Source: DAOPZC01 sp035353175
GTDB lineage: Bacteria > Verrucomicrobiota > Kiritimatiellia > RFP12 > UBA1067
DNA: 64,000 nucleotides
Assembly: GCA_035353175.1 (NCBI GenBank)
Contig: DAOPZC010000016.1
Span: 13,044-77,043 of the forward strand
Reading direction: 5' to 3'
The notes beneath the pieces are model-generated. The model was not told the DNA's origin. It saw nothing but the letters and a program-made list of their open reading frames with translations, and did not search any database. Each line of letters opens with the position of its first letter. The stretch's first letter is position 1. Below are positions 19,001 through 26,759 of the stretch, piece by piece. The translations under genes were made by a program, and so were the position numbers.

Positions 19001-19917
19001 GCGCCGCCCGGAACGAGGTCGCGTCCGTGGCCCGAGGAATCCTTTGTGAGGGATTCCTCGAAGTCGTACTTTACGAACGGCACGGCGGCGGGCGTTGTCG
19101 AGTCGAGGCGCAACCGACCGGCGCGCGCGGCGTAGGCGATGTTCGCGGCGATGTTCGTGACGTACAGGTTTTTTACCACGGCCGTCACGCGGCCCGTGCC
19201 GGAGATGGCGTCGGTGAGAATGTCTGACCGCGTAGCGCCGAGCTGAAGATCGTTGCCCGCGAGCGGGATCGCCGCGCCCGTTTCGCTTTGGAGCGAGCCC
19301 ATCACCACCTGCGAGGTAAAGTTCGAGAGCGTGAGCGTGCCCGCGCCTGTCACGCGCACATCGGTGAACGCGAGCGCGGAATTCGCCATCGGGATCACCC
19401 GGCCTTCCGCCACCTCAAGCGTGCGACGGGGTCTGCTGGCGGGATAGAAGGACGAAATGCGCACGGTGCCGTCTCCCTCCTTGCGCACGGTGCCGTAGTC
19501 GTTGGGAAAGAAAGCGCAGTTGCTGCCGAGCACAAGCGTGCCGTTTCTGACGCAAAGCGGGAAATAGCCGAGCGAGTTCGTGGAGGCCCAGAAGATGCTG
19601 TAGTTGCCCCACCACGCCATCCACCACAGATAGCTCGCGGGAGCCTCTTCGCCTTCCCCAAGCGCCGCGGGCTCGAAGACGAGGCCGCCCATATACGTTG
19701 CCTCTGTGGCGGCGATGGTCTGCTGGTCGTCGAGCTGAAAGCGGGCCACGTTGGTGCTGGCGGGCAGCACGCCCCCCACCCAGTTCACGTATTCGCCCAC
19801 TGAGTTCGTCGCGGACCACCCACCGCTCGCGGATCCGTTCCAGAGGTTCGTGGTGACGTCCGCGTTCACGCTCGCCACCGCACACACGAGAGCGAAAATC
19901 GACATGGCTTTTTTCAT
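16033..19917 (-). CDS. Giant secreted protein with three LamG-type domains
   Basis: Extracellular or surface protein of 1294 aa, probably binding glycans or cell surfaces. Sec signal (MKKAMSIFALVCAVASVNA). Residues ~20-270 hold beta-strand repeat sequence (GTVRKEGDGTVRISS, GAGTLTLSN). Three LamG/concanavalin-like modules follow, each opening with a Y-D/A-F-E motif: KYDFEESLTKDSSGHG (~284), IYDFEDDDPG (~608) and HYAFEDASSMGKDSAG (~840). Further beta-strand repeats close the protein. No autotransporter barrel or PEP-CTERM tail is visible. The ATG is preceded by AGGAGG at 8 nt. It lies between the GH2-like gene (45 nt) and a phosphoesterase (30 nt). Confidence 0.85.
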   Translation of the reverse strand: MKKAMSIFALVCAVASVNADVTTNLWNGSASGGWSATNSVGEYVNWVGGVLPASTNVARFQLDDQQTIAATEATYMGGLVFEPAALGEGEEAPASYLWWMAWWGNYSIFWASTNSLGYFPLCVRNGTLVLGSNCAFFPNDYGTVRKEGDGTVRISSFYPASRPRRTLEVAEGRVIPMANSALAFTDVRVTGAGTLTLSNFTSQVVMGSLQSETGAAIPLAGNDLQLGATRSDILTDAISGTGRVTAVVKNLYVTNIAANIAYAARAGRLRLDSTTPAAVPFVKYDFEESLTKDSSGHGRDLVPGGAVTRQYDETRGGYVARFAGTTNSGGELVSTVTGTTELTGDTDYTISLWAKTFSTPVTNGYPTMVTLGSQLLDHSFVQFRFVNSSCNTLLLGHWNGAGDKSNILGPSDPTQWHHYMAMREGCRLTVWVDGVKVLDERNIVLEMTLPATVQICLGRLPGMDRFFCGDIDDVRIYSRALGPTGIAQLLAGGAPVSDGDLAGAAGEPVVVPANARLRTELNGEIQFAGTQTVARVAGNAARGGIVMSAGGELAMTGPGTYNAGVRGANVFAKTGSGALALGGALAHTGGTEVREGTLILQSEATLPPPFAIYDFEDDDPGVDATCGGHNLTTQSGITREYNAGRGGWVARFPGTSTQKLEATVTSPHFTDNTDYTLSVWVKPDADCGDRGTFVSLGKESNFQEVVFRYNGISAGTLCLTHWGTTLDFAAVTSPANPQGAWHHYAAVRKGSTYTVYCDGAQTWTTNKLGPLSIPLEKQVCIGRQLNKTDRQFKGLIDDVRIYTEAVDAAGVQRLYAGKDPVALARGALPDAGADVPAPVLHYAFEDASSMGKDSAGTNTLSKIGTGTLAFIDSPLGGKALKFDAYKNTYLRSAGFPEAIPSNGQPFTVSFWVQTHQADEYTKVGLNNHYPTFVSWGCPTNSTIGYMLSYWHDENNNTWSARCYVRKPGSSGAIDICAGTTVPGLHDCDASQRWHHFATTYHPSVGVRNFVDGQYVDGFSSSGAFTSDSTRDGGYFYLGAKPTATGVLFRGALDEVKVFDQALSVHQIRATMRADAGGARVLPVGGAVTVAEGATLEVNGTDEEAGHISGSGTLGLVSGRLTVAGTNTFAGTLAGDGTLKLPEGAELTLGANPTGFTGYFEMAGGALALPEGVTRVNATFRATTINGSAQVSYPGDVEIPDGTALTLTTANRGPLVTVNGMVTILGGGTITLSDPKAVGSWEIARGASAVDAGPGDLNGRWSVANVWGTHKVRFEVSSDTFKCRVYGSGSLFFVQ

Positions 19918-19962
19918 AATATCTTCCTCCTATTATCAGTAACAACTTATGCTCCGCCCGCG

Positions 19963-22900
19963 CTACCACCGCATATCGGCATAGGGATCGTCGCGGGGCA
20001 GACGTTTGTCGGTGTAAAACGCCGAACCGTCCGCCTCAGCGGCTTGCGCGTCGAGGTGTGCGTGCCAGCGGACTCCCGCCGGGACGCCCAGGTTGCCCAG
20101 AACAATCGTGTAAAGCCGCTCCGTATTGACCCGCGTGAAAACCAGATCCGGGCGATCCTCCGGCTTAAAGTCTTTCGGTGACGCTGCGATCCAGACGATC
20201 TCACCTGAGCCAACCGGGATTGATGCAAGAACGCCGGTCTCGGACCGCCAGCCGCCGGCGGGCACCGTGGCGATGCCCGTGACCGCGAGCTTTTTGCGCC
20301 AATGAATCTCCGCCGGGGAAACGCCGCGGAAAGCGGCCGGCAGTTTGCCGGAGAGCGGGTTGAGCCAAAGCGTCTGAGCGCCGGCCGTAAACGCGGCGCC
20401 GGATGCGCGCCGGAGCGCTTCGCCGTCCGCCTCAGAGAGACCGGCGGCCAAAACGGTGCCGCTCCCCGTCAGGAAAGCCCGGACCGCCGCGGCGTTGTCC
20501 TTCAGCCAGGCGGCGCAGCCGGAAGTCAGGACAACGACCTGTCGGTCCGCGCCTGCCGCAGTGAGCTTTCCGGCGGATGCGGGCAGGCTTTTCAGCGGCA
20601 CGCCTGCGGACTGACCGATGACCGTAGCGGTGCGCCGGACAGGCGCTTGCCAGCCGCGCACCGCCTCTGTCAGGTTGTGCAGGAGGGTGTCCGCGACGGG
20701 ATCTGTGCCGATGCGGTCGGTGACGTCGAGCTGGCAGAAGAGCATGCGGCCCGCGCCGTCGACGCACTCCCACAGCGGGGTGTAGCGGAGGTCGAAGCCG
20801 GTATCCAGCAAGGGGCGGAAGGAACCGGTGTGGGGCTTTTCAACGAGGGTCGAGGCCACCACGCCGTTCTGCGAACAGCGCCAGACGCGCTTCCAGCGCT
20901 GCGAGACGTCCAGGCTCTCGGGCAGGCCGTCCAGCGGACCCAGTGTGGTTGCCCCCCGCCAGTCGGCAAGATCTTCGTTCGCCAGGCCGGCGAGGACGGG
21001 ATCGGCCTCATCGCGAAGCCAGACGCGCCGCGCCCCCGGGGTGAAGCAACGCAGCCCGAAGGTCTTGCCCAACGCGTCGGCGGTCTGTTCGAAGACGACG
21101 ACCTGGAGGCCGCTTGCGACGCGCTCGGCGAGGCCGGCGAAAAGTTTCGCGCCCTCTGCGGTTGACAGCGCGTTGCAGCCGACGATGAGGACCCGGAGAT
21201 CCGCGGGGAGGGCGCCGTCCGCCTTGAGTTCGGGCACCTTGACGTCCCCGGCCTCGAGGGCCTTGCGCGTCTTGCCGACAGGGTCGAAGAGCGCCCAGCC
21301 GGCCGGCGTCCGCGCTTCCGCGGCGCGCTTCGGATACACCTGAAGCGCGAACGGTTTGACCGGAACATCTTTTCCGTCCGCGCGAACGGTCGCCGTGATC
21401 TCGCCCTGCTCGCGCTGGCTGACGGCGGGCGCGCGGAACGCGAACGGCATGACCGCGGACTCCGCAGGCTGGACGGTTGCTGATTCCTTGCCCTCGGCGA
21501 CAACCTCGCCCTTCACGCGGACCTGCCAGCCGACGGAGAAAGTGGTGGCGTGCCGCAGGTCGTTGAGCAGGACGATGCTCTTGCCGACCTGCTCGCCGGA
21601 ACGGAAGGCGTGGTCCTGGGCGTGCCACTGCTTTCCGGGTCCGCCGACGTACGCGTAAAGCGGGGCGATGAGTTCCGGCATCACCTTGCCGCGACGAGTA
21701 GGCTCGAAGTACGCTTTCTCCTCGGGGCGGCCGAGGTCGAAGAGGCAGCGGATTTCGCCTCCGCCGCCGTTCGCATACTGCCAGGAATCGGCGGAAAATC
21801 CGGGGCGCTGCAAGTTGGCCCAGTCGGTGGCCAGCGGAACATTCGGAGGCAGCGCGCGGAGGGAGCTTCCCGGTATGCGCTTGATCAGGCGACGCCAGGT
21901 GTTCTCCCAAGCATTGACGCCTCCGGAGATGCCCCAGGTGCGCCAGGCAGGCAACAGGGCCTCGTAGTAGTCAGAGGTGCATTCGTCCAGGATGGGCGGG
22001 TAGCAGTTGCAGAAGTAGCCGTACGAGGAGCGCCACGTCTTGCCCGCGGCATCCCAGCACCGGTCATAGTAATCGACGTAGTCGTCCTCTTCGAGCCGGT
22101 AGCTTCGCTCGCCGAGCTGGATCGCGCCGTATTCGGTCATCACCGGCTCGTTAGCCCACCAGTTGACGGGGTCGCGCATCTGGAAGTCTCCGGGATAGGG
22201 CACGGCCTGCTCAGCCATGAAAAGGGGCTTGTCGCCGGACCCGGCCCAGACGCGCAGCCATTCGCGCAGATCCTGCAGCTCGGGCCAGCCGAGGTAGTTG
22301 TTGAGATTATAGATGGCCCCGGATTTGCCGCAGGCGTGATTGTAGCTGGGCCGGGAGGGATCGAGCGAGGCGACGAAGGCGTTGGACTTGAGCATGGCGG
22401 CCTCCTTGGCGGCGGAGGCGGAGCCGGGCTCGAACTCCATCTTGCCGTCGAGGACAAGCGGGTTCTGATCCTGCCGGTAGCAGTTCAGGTTCATGTTCAT
22501 GCGCCAGAGAACAAGCGACGGATGGTTCCAGTCCTGACGCACGCGCTGGCGCACGATCGCCGTCCACTGCGCCCAGACTTCGGGGCGGTCGAGCCGGAGA
22601 TAGGAAGAATGGCCGATGTCCAAGGGCGTGACCGCGGCCAGCATGCCCATCTCATCACAAACCTGGAGCAGGTGGCTGGCGACCTCCGCGTTGCCCGGCC
22701 GATCCACGCTTCCGAGGTAGACGAAGTTGTAACCGGCAGCCCGCGCGCCCTTGAGCCAGTGGCGCATCGCTTCCATCGTGTTCCAGTTACCCTCTGAAAC
22801 CGAGTAGGAACAAGGCACGAGATTGAGCTTGATGTCGTTCAGGAAGAAAAATCGGCCGCGGATCTCGAATTCACGGAAACCGAACGGCTCCGGCAGGGAC

Positions 22901-24351
22901 TCGTCCAGCACGCGTCCGTCTTGCACAAGCGACACGGTCAGGGTGTAGAGCTTGGGTGTGCCGAGATCCCAGAAGACGGCGGCAGGCCACGTGTCCGAGC
23001 AGGTGATTAGGTTTGTGCCAGAGGAAACGGGTTTCTCGAATGACTTGACGATGCGATCCCCGTCACGGACATCACACCGCACGACGAGCCCCTTGACGGA
23101 GGCCGTCCCGACAGGCACATTCAGTTCGGTGGCGACACTCACCCTCCTGTTCTTGACGGTCGTGACGATCCGGCTGCGGCCGAGGCGGACAGGCAGCGAG
23201 GCTGGCTCGGAGGCCAGAAAGACATCCCCTGCCACGCCGATGAACCCGAGCTTGGCTTTCCAGTCTTCGCTGGGACGAGTGAGCAGGTCGGGGAGAATGA
23301 CCCAACTGTCGCGGCCTTCGACCAATACGGATAACGTGTGCGTCTGGCCGGGCTTGACAAAGGGCGTCAGGTCCACGTCGCCGCCCATGAAACCGATGCT
23401 TCCCGCCATGTTGCCGTCGCAGTAGATATGCGCATCGGTTGAGATGCGGTCAAAATGCGCCAGCACGCGCCGGCCGTCCCACTGAGAGGGAATCTCGACG
23501 GTGCGCTCGTACCACCCGAAACGCAAGTCGCCGGCCTTGTTGCGGCAGGGATCCGAGGGATTCCAATAGACGCCGCCCCCTTTCCAAGAGCCGGGCACTC
23601 TGGCGAACCCCCACTTGCCGTCATTCGGCGGGGCCATGCCCGACGCGGCGGGCCGCTCCACTTTGACAATCCGCAGGTTGTCAATCCAGACCGTGCCCTG
23701 ACACCCGGACGCGCAGCCGTGATTGCGCAGGAGCAGAATCTTGAGCCGATCGGTGGCGGCCGGGAGCGTGAACTCGCATTCCACCGTCTTCCATTTTCCC
23801 TTTGTATTGCCGAACTCGCTGGACAGCGCCGTGAAGGTCTTGTAGTCCTGCGCATCCTGGACCTCGATGTGGAACTGACCGCGCTCCAGCTCAATCATCA
23901 TGTCGGCACGGAGGACCAGCTTAACGCCTGAAGGAACCCCCTTGACGTACCGGATGAGGTGGTAGAAATTCACGGACGGAGGAATGTCGACGTCGACCCT
24001 CAGGCTGGCATCGCCGACCTGTTTGCGCGTGGCATCGGCGCTCGCGCTCACGTTGCCGCCGCGGATCGGAGACACCTTCCACTCCTTCAAAGTCGCGCTC
24101 CCCAGATCCTCCTCGTAGAAAGGTTCGGCCACTTCGACCGGAGAGAGCCGAGGTTCGGAGCGGAACCGCCAAAGGCCGTTCAGGCAGATCGTTTCGCGCC
24201 GGGACGAGGCGCTCCGCCACGCTTTGGCGGCGGACCATTCGGGATACGCGCCCGCCGGCAACGGCGGTTGCGTTGTGACGGGATCGGCGAACGCAACCGT
24301 GACGAACAAGAGCGTCGCATGAACAAAGCGTTTTCGGACATTCATTTTCAT
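19963..24351 (-). CDS. Secreted GH2-like protein with atypical acid/base site
   Basis: Very large (1462 aa) beta-galactosidase/glucuronidase-type architecture. Signal peptide (VRKRFVHATLLFVTVAFA), a GH2 sugar-binding domain with an inserted CBM-like beta-sandwich (~100-230), GH2 sandwich domains, a TIM barrel, and a long C-terminal region with a GATase-like fold (DLRVLIVGCNALSTAEGAKL). At the usual acid/base site (NHPS..W..GNE in GH2) it reads NHPSLVLWRMNMNLN (~609), with no Glu. A candidate nucleophile remains in FMAEQAVPYPG (~712). It may use another acid, be specialised or be inactive. ATG 24351 has AGGAAG at 9 nt. First gene of the long minus-strand series. Confidence 0.82.
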   Translation of the reverse strand: MKMNVRKRFVHATLLFVTVAFADPVTTQPPLPAGAYPEWSAAKAWRSASSRRETICLNGLWRFRSEPRLSPVEVAEPFYEEDLGSATLKEWKVSPIRGGNVSASADATRKQVGDASLRVDVDIPPSVNFYHLIRYVKGVPSGVKLVLRADMMIELERGQFHIEVQDAQDYKTFTALSSEFGNTKGKWKTVECEFTLPAATDRLKILLLRNHGCASGCQGTVWIDNLRIVKVERPAASGMAPPNDGKWGFARVPGSWKGGGVYWNPSDPCRNKAGDLRFGWYERTVEIPSQWDGRRVLAHFDRISTDAHIYCDGNMAGSIGFMGGDVDLTPFVKPGQTHTLSVLVEGRDSWVILPDLLTRPSEDWKAKLGFIGVAGDVFLASEPASLPVRLGRSRIVTTVKNRRVSVATELNVPVGTASVKGLVVRCDVRDGDRIVKSFEKPVSSGTNLITCSDTWPAAVFWDLGTPKLYTLTVSLVQDGRVLDESLPEPFGFREFEIRGRFFFLNDIKLNLVPCSYSVSEGNWNTMEAMRHWLKGARAAGYNFVYLGSVDRPGNAEVASHLLQVCDEMGMLAAVTPLDIGHSSYLRLDRPEVWAQWTAIVRQRVRQDWNHPSLVLWRMNMNLNCYRQDQNPLVLDGKMEFEPGSASAAKEAAMLKSNAFVASLDPSRPSYNHACGKSGAIYNLNNYLGWPELQDLREWLRVWAGSGDKPLFMAEQAVPYPGDFQMRDPVNWWANEPVMTEYGAIQLGERSYRLEEDDYVDYYDRCWDAAGKTWRSSYGYFCNCYPPILDECTSDYYEALLPAWRTWGISGGVNAWENTWRRLIKRIPGSSLRALPPNVPLATDWANLQRPGFSADSWQYANGGGGEIRCLFDLGRPEEKAYFEPTRRGKVMPELIAPLYAYVGGPGKQWHAQDHAFRSGEQVGKSIVLLNDLRHATTFSVGWQVRVKGEVVAEGKESATVQPAESAVMPFAFRAPAVSQREQGEITATVRADGKDVPVKPFALQVYPKRAAEARTPAGWALFDPVGKTRKALEAGDVKVPELKADGALPADLRVLIVGCNALSTAEGAKLFAGLAERVASGLQVVVFEQTADALGKTFGLRCFTPGARRVWLRDEADPVLAGLANEDLADWRGATTLGPLDGLPESLDVSQRWKRVWRCSQNGVVASTLVEKPHTGSFRPLLDTGFDLRYTPLWECVDGAGRMLFCQLDVTDRIGTDPVADTLLHNLTEAVRGWQAPVRRTATVIGQSAGVPLKSLPASAGKLTAAGADRQVVVLTSGCAAWLKDNAAAVRAFLTGSGTVLAAGLSEADGEALRRASGAAFTAGAQTLWLNPLSGKLPAAFRGVSPAEIHWRKKLAVTGIATVPAGGWRSETGVLASIPVGSGEIVWIAASPKDFKPEDRPDLVFTRVNTERLYTIVLGNLGVPAGVRWHAHLDAQAAEADGSAFYTDKRLPRDDPYADMRW

Positions 24352-24398
24352 GACGGCAAGCTTCCTATCACCAACACCATAACTTCTCCATAGTAGAA

Positions 24399-24426
24399 AG
24401 CATACCGTATTCCGGCCGTTGTGCAA
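24399..24426 (-). promoter_or_regulatory. Putative promoter of the GH2-like gene
   Basis: On the minus strand TTGCAC (24426-24421), 16-nt spacer, TATGCT (24404-24399), giving a leader of about 40 nt that carries an AGGAAG ribosome site. Confidence 0.35.
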
Positions 24427-24472
24427 CCGGATTCCGGGCACATGACACCTCCCGATTCCCGCCCAAAACAAG

Positions 24473-24500
24473 TTGCGCCAGAAGCGAAGGCGCGTATAAT
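24473..24500 (+). promoter_or_regulatory. Promoter of the GH50-like gene, leaderless layout
   Basis: TTGCGC (24473-24478), 16-nt spacer, perfect TATAAT (24495-24500). Exactly 7 nt separate the -10 box from ATG 24508, so transcription should start at the start codon. Confidence 0.6.
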
Positions 24501-24507
24501 CCAACCG

Positions 24508-26673
24508 ATGACGATAAACACTGCCTTTTTCTCTTTCGCCGCTTGTGCCGCACTCGTGCCGGGATGCGCTTCGGCAAGCCCAGAACAGGCGGACAAGGCG
24601 AATAAATTGGAACAGGACTCGGTCTGCATTCTGCAGGACGATTTTGAAAGCGATCAGTCCCCGTTTTTGCGTCACGTGGGAAAGGGCCTGAAACTGACTA
24701 CCGTCTCGGGAAGCGAGGCTATCTCTGGGAATAAATCACTGTGCCTGGATTCGATGGCTTCGTCGCAAGAGTGGATTTGCAGCGCGGAATTGTCGAAAGG
24801 TCTGAAGCTGATTCCGGGCAAGGGCTATGCGGTCGAATTCAAATACCTCCTTGCCGACACCGCAAATCAGTCGGCAGAAAACTTTTTCTCCGTCGCGGGG
24901 GACAAGGGGCGTTTTTACGCACGCACCGCGTTCGCGGCAGCTCCGGGTCAAAAAGGCGAGGCGAAATTCACGTTTGTCCTGCCGGATGACGCGGCTGACG
25001 CCGCCCTCCGGTTTTCCTCGCACGGCGCGTGCCGCACGCTGATCGACGACATCACAGTCAAACAGCTTAAAGCGGACATACAGCCCTGGCTGTTCAAACC
25101 CGACGCGTTCGTCGGCATGCGCAAGACCCCGACAAACCCCAATATGCTGAACTTGTCAAATCCGTCGCTCACGCTGCCCAAGGAAAACTATTTTCCGATG
25201 GTCGACGAATTCGGCCAGTTCAAATACGCCGAATGGACGGGAAAGGTCCACGCTGCGGAAGGACTCAAGGCCTCGATCGAGGAGGAGCGCGCGTATAACG
25301 GCTCCCGTCCCGACATTCCCGGCCGCGACAGGTTCGGCGGGCTTGCAGGCTCCGCCGGCGGCGCGCCCGAAACCGACGGATTCACCACCGCGAAAGTTGA
25401 CGGCAAATGGTTCCTCAGGGATCCGGACGGCAATCTCTTCTGGTCGGTCGGCATCACCTGCGTCGGCGCTTTCCCGGCGACGATCGTCACGGACAGAGAG
25501 CATTACTTTGAGCAGATCGACCCGGCCTATCTCAACGATTCCAAAGGCTTCAAGCCGGGGACTTTCTATTACGACAGAAAAGTGAAATCGTACGCTTTGG
25601 GGCGAAAGAATATCGAGCGGAAATATGGCAGCGGGGCCGTTACGAATTATTGGAAGATCGCCGCACCGCGACTCACGAAATGGGGTATGAACACGTGCGG
25701 GGCGTGGTCGAGCTCCGACGTGACGTCTTCCGGAACCGTGCCGTTTACGGACATTCTCCACAGTTCCGGTTCTGAGCCGCTGAAAACCAACCGCAAACTC
25801 TATGTTCTCTGGGGCGGCATACCCGACTATTTCACCTCCGCATTCGAGACGCGCACCATTCAGTCGGCAAAGACGCATGCAAAACTGCTGAATTCACAGT
25901 ATTGCATCGGCGCGTTTGTCGACAACGAGATTTCTTGGCAGCGTGTTCCCGGAAGCACCGCCTTGGCCGTGCTCTCCTGCCCGCCCTCCCAGCCTGCGAA
26001 GATCGAGATGCGGAGCATGCTCCAGAAGAAATATGCCGATATCGCCGCGCTCAACAAGGTGTGGCGAAGCGGTTATTCCAGCTGGGACGATTTTCTCACA
26101 AAAACCGATTTCGAGCCGGAGCTCAAAGACGCCGAGCCGGACTTGTTCGCGTTTGAAAAAGCGTTTTGCGAACGCTACTTCACCGTGTGCCGCCAAGCGG
26201 TCAAACTGGCCGCGCCCCGAGCGCTTTATCTCGGGTGCAGGCTGGCCTCGCGCAACGAAATCGTCGAGCGGGCGGCCTTTGAGATTTGCGATGTCGTCAG
26301 CTACAACATCTACAAGACAGCCGTGGACACCTTCGCCCCGCCTGCAGGCTGCAGGGACAAGCCGGTCATGATCGGGGAGTTCCACATCGGGCGCATTGAC
26401 AAAGGCTCGCCCTACGGCGGACTTCTCGAAGTCCCCGATGCGGCGCGCGCGGCGGAGGCGTACAAGAAGTATATGGTTTCCGCAATCGAGAACCCGCACA
26501 TTGTGGGGGCACATTGGTTTCAGTGGTTCGACTGCTTCGTCACGGGACGGGGTGACGGCGCAAACGCGACGTGCGGTTTCGTCAGCACGCTCGACACACC
26601 CGATTACGCGTTGACCGACGCCTGCCGCGACATTTCTTCAACCCTTTATGCGGTTCGCGCGGGAAAAAAATAA
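24508..26673 (+). CDS. GH50-like (beta-agarase-type) lipoprotein hydrolase
   Basis: Predicted surface-anchored glycoside hydrolase of 721 aa. N-terminus MTINTAFFSFAACAALVPGC resembles a lipoprotein signal with the Cys at 20. Residues ~30-190 form a CBM-like beta-sandwich. The catalytic part has the agarase-type opening VDGKWFLRDPDGNLFWSVG (~299), acid/base Glu in GAFVDNEISW (~470) and nucleophile Glu in PVMIGEFHIG (~620). Agar need not be the substrate, since distant members of this group occur in non-marine PVC bacteria (inference). An in-frame ATG at 24421 precedes the promoter and was rejected. Divergent from the GH2-like gene. Confidence 0.82.
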   Translation: MTINTAFFSFAACAALVPGCASASPEQADKANKLEQDSVCILQDDFESDQSPFLRHVGKGLKLTTVSGSEAISGNKSLCLDSMASSQEWICSAELSKGLKLIPGKGYAVEFKYLLADTANQSAENFFSVAGDKGRFYARTAFAAAPGQKGEAKFTFVLPDDAADAALRFSSHGACRTLIDDITVKQLKADIQPWLFKPDAFVGMRKTPTNPNMLNLSNPSLTLPKENYFPMVDEFGQFKYAEWTGKVHAAEGLKASIEEERAYNGSRPDIPGRDRFGGLAGSAGGAPETDGFTTAKVDGKWFLRDPDGNLFWSVGITCVGAFPATIVTDREHYFEQIDPAYLNDSKGFKPGTFYYDRKVKSYALGRKNIERKYGSGAVTNYWKIAAPRLTKWGMNTCGAWSSSDVTSSGTVPFTDILHSSGSEPLKTNRKLYVLWGGIPDYFTSAFETRTIQSAKTHAKLLNSQYCIGAFVDNEISWQRVPGSTALAVLSCPPSQPAKIEMRSMLQKKYADIAALNKVWRSGYSSWDDFLTKTDFEPELKDAEPDLFAFEKAFCERYFTVCRQAVKLAAPRALYLGCRLASRNEIVERAAFEICDVVSYNIYKTAVDTFAPPAGCRDKPVMIGEFHIGRIDKGSPYGGLLEVPDAARAAEAYKKYMVSAIENPHIVGAHWFQWFDCFVTGRGDGANATCGFVSTLDTPDYALTDACRDISSTLYAVRAGKK

Positions 26674-26685
26674 ACGCGCTGTTTT

Positions 26686-26759
26686 GGAATGCGGAAATAA
26701 TGGAATGATGGAAGTTCTCTTCGGCTTCATCCCCCATCATTCCACCATACCGTTATTCC
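26686..26759. terminator. Inverted repeat between convergent genes
   Basis: Two 26-nt arms (26686-26711 and 26734-26759), 19 of 26 positions complementary and the inner 11 perfectly so (TGGAATGATGG / CCATCATTCCA). They lie between the convergent GH50-like and GH42-like genes; the right arm covers the stop codon of the latter. A bidirectional terminator or a decayed mobile repeat; there is no T-run. Confidence 0.45.
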
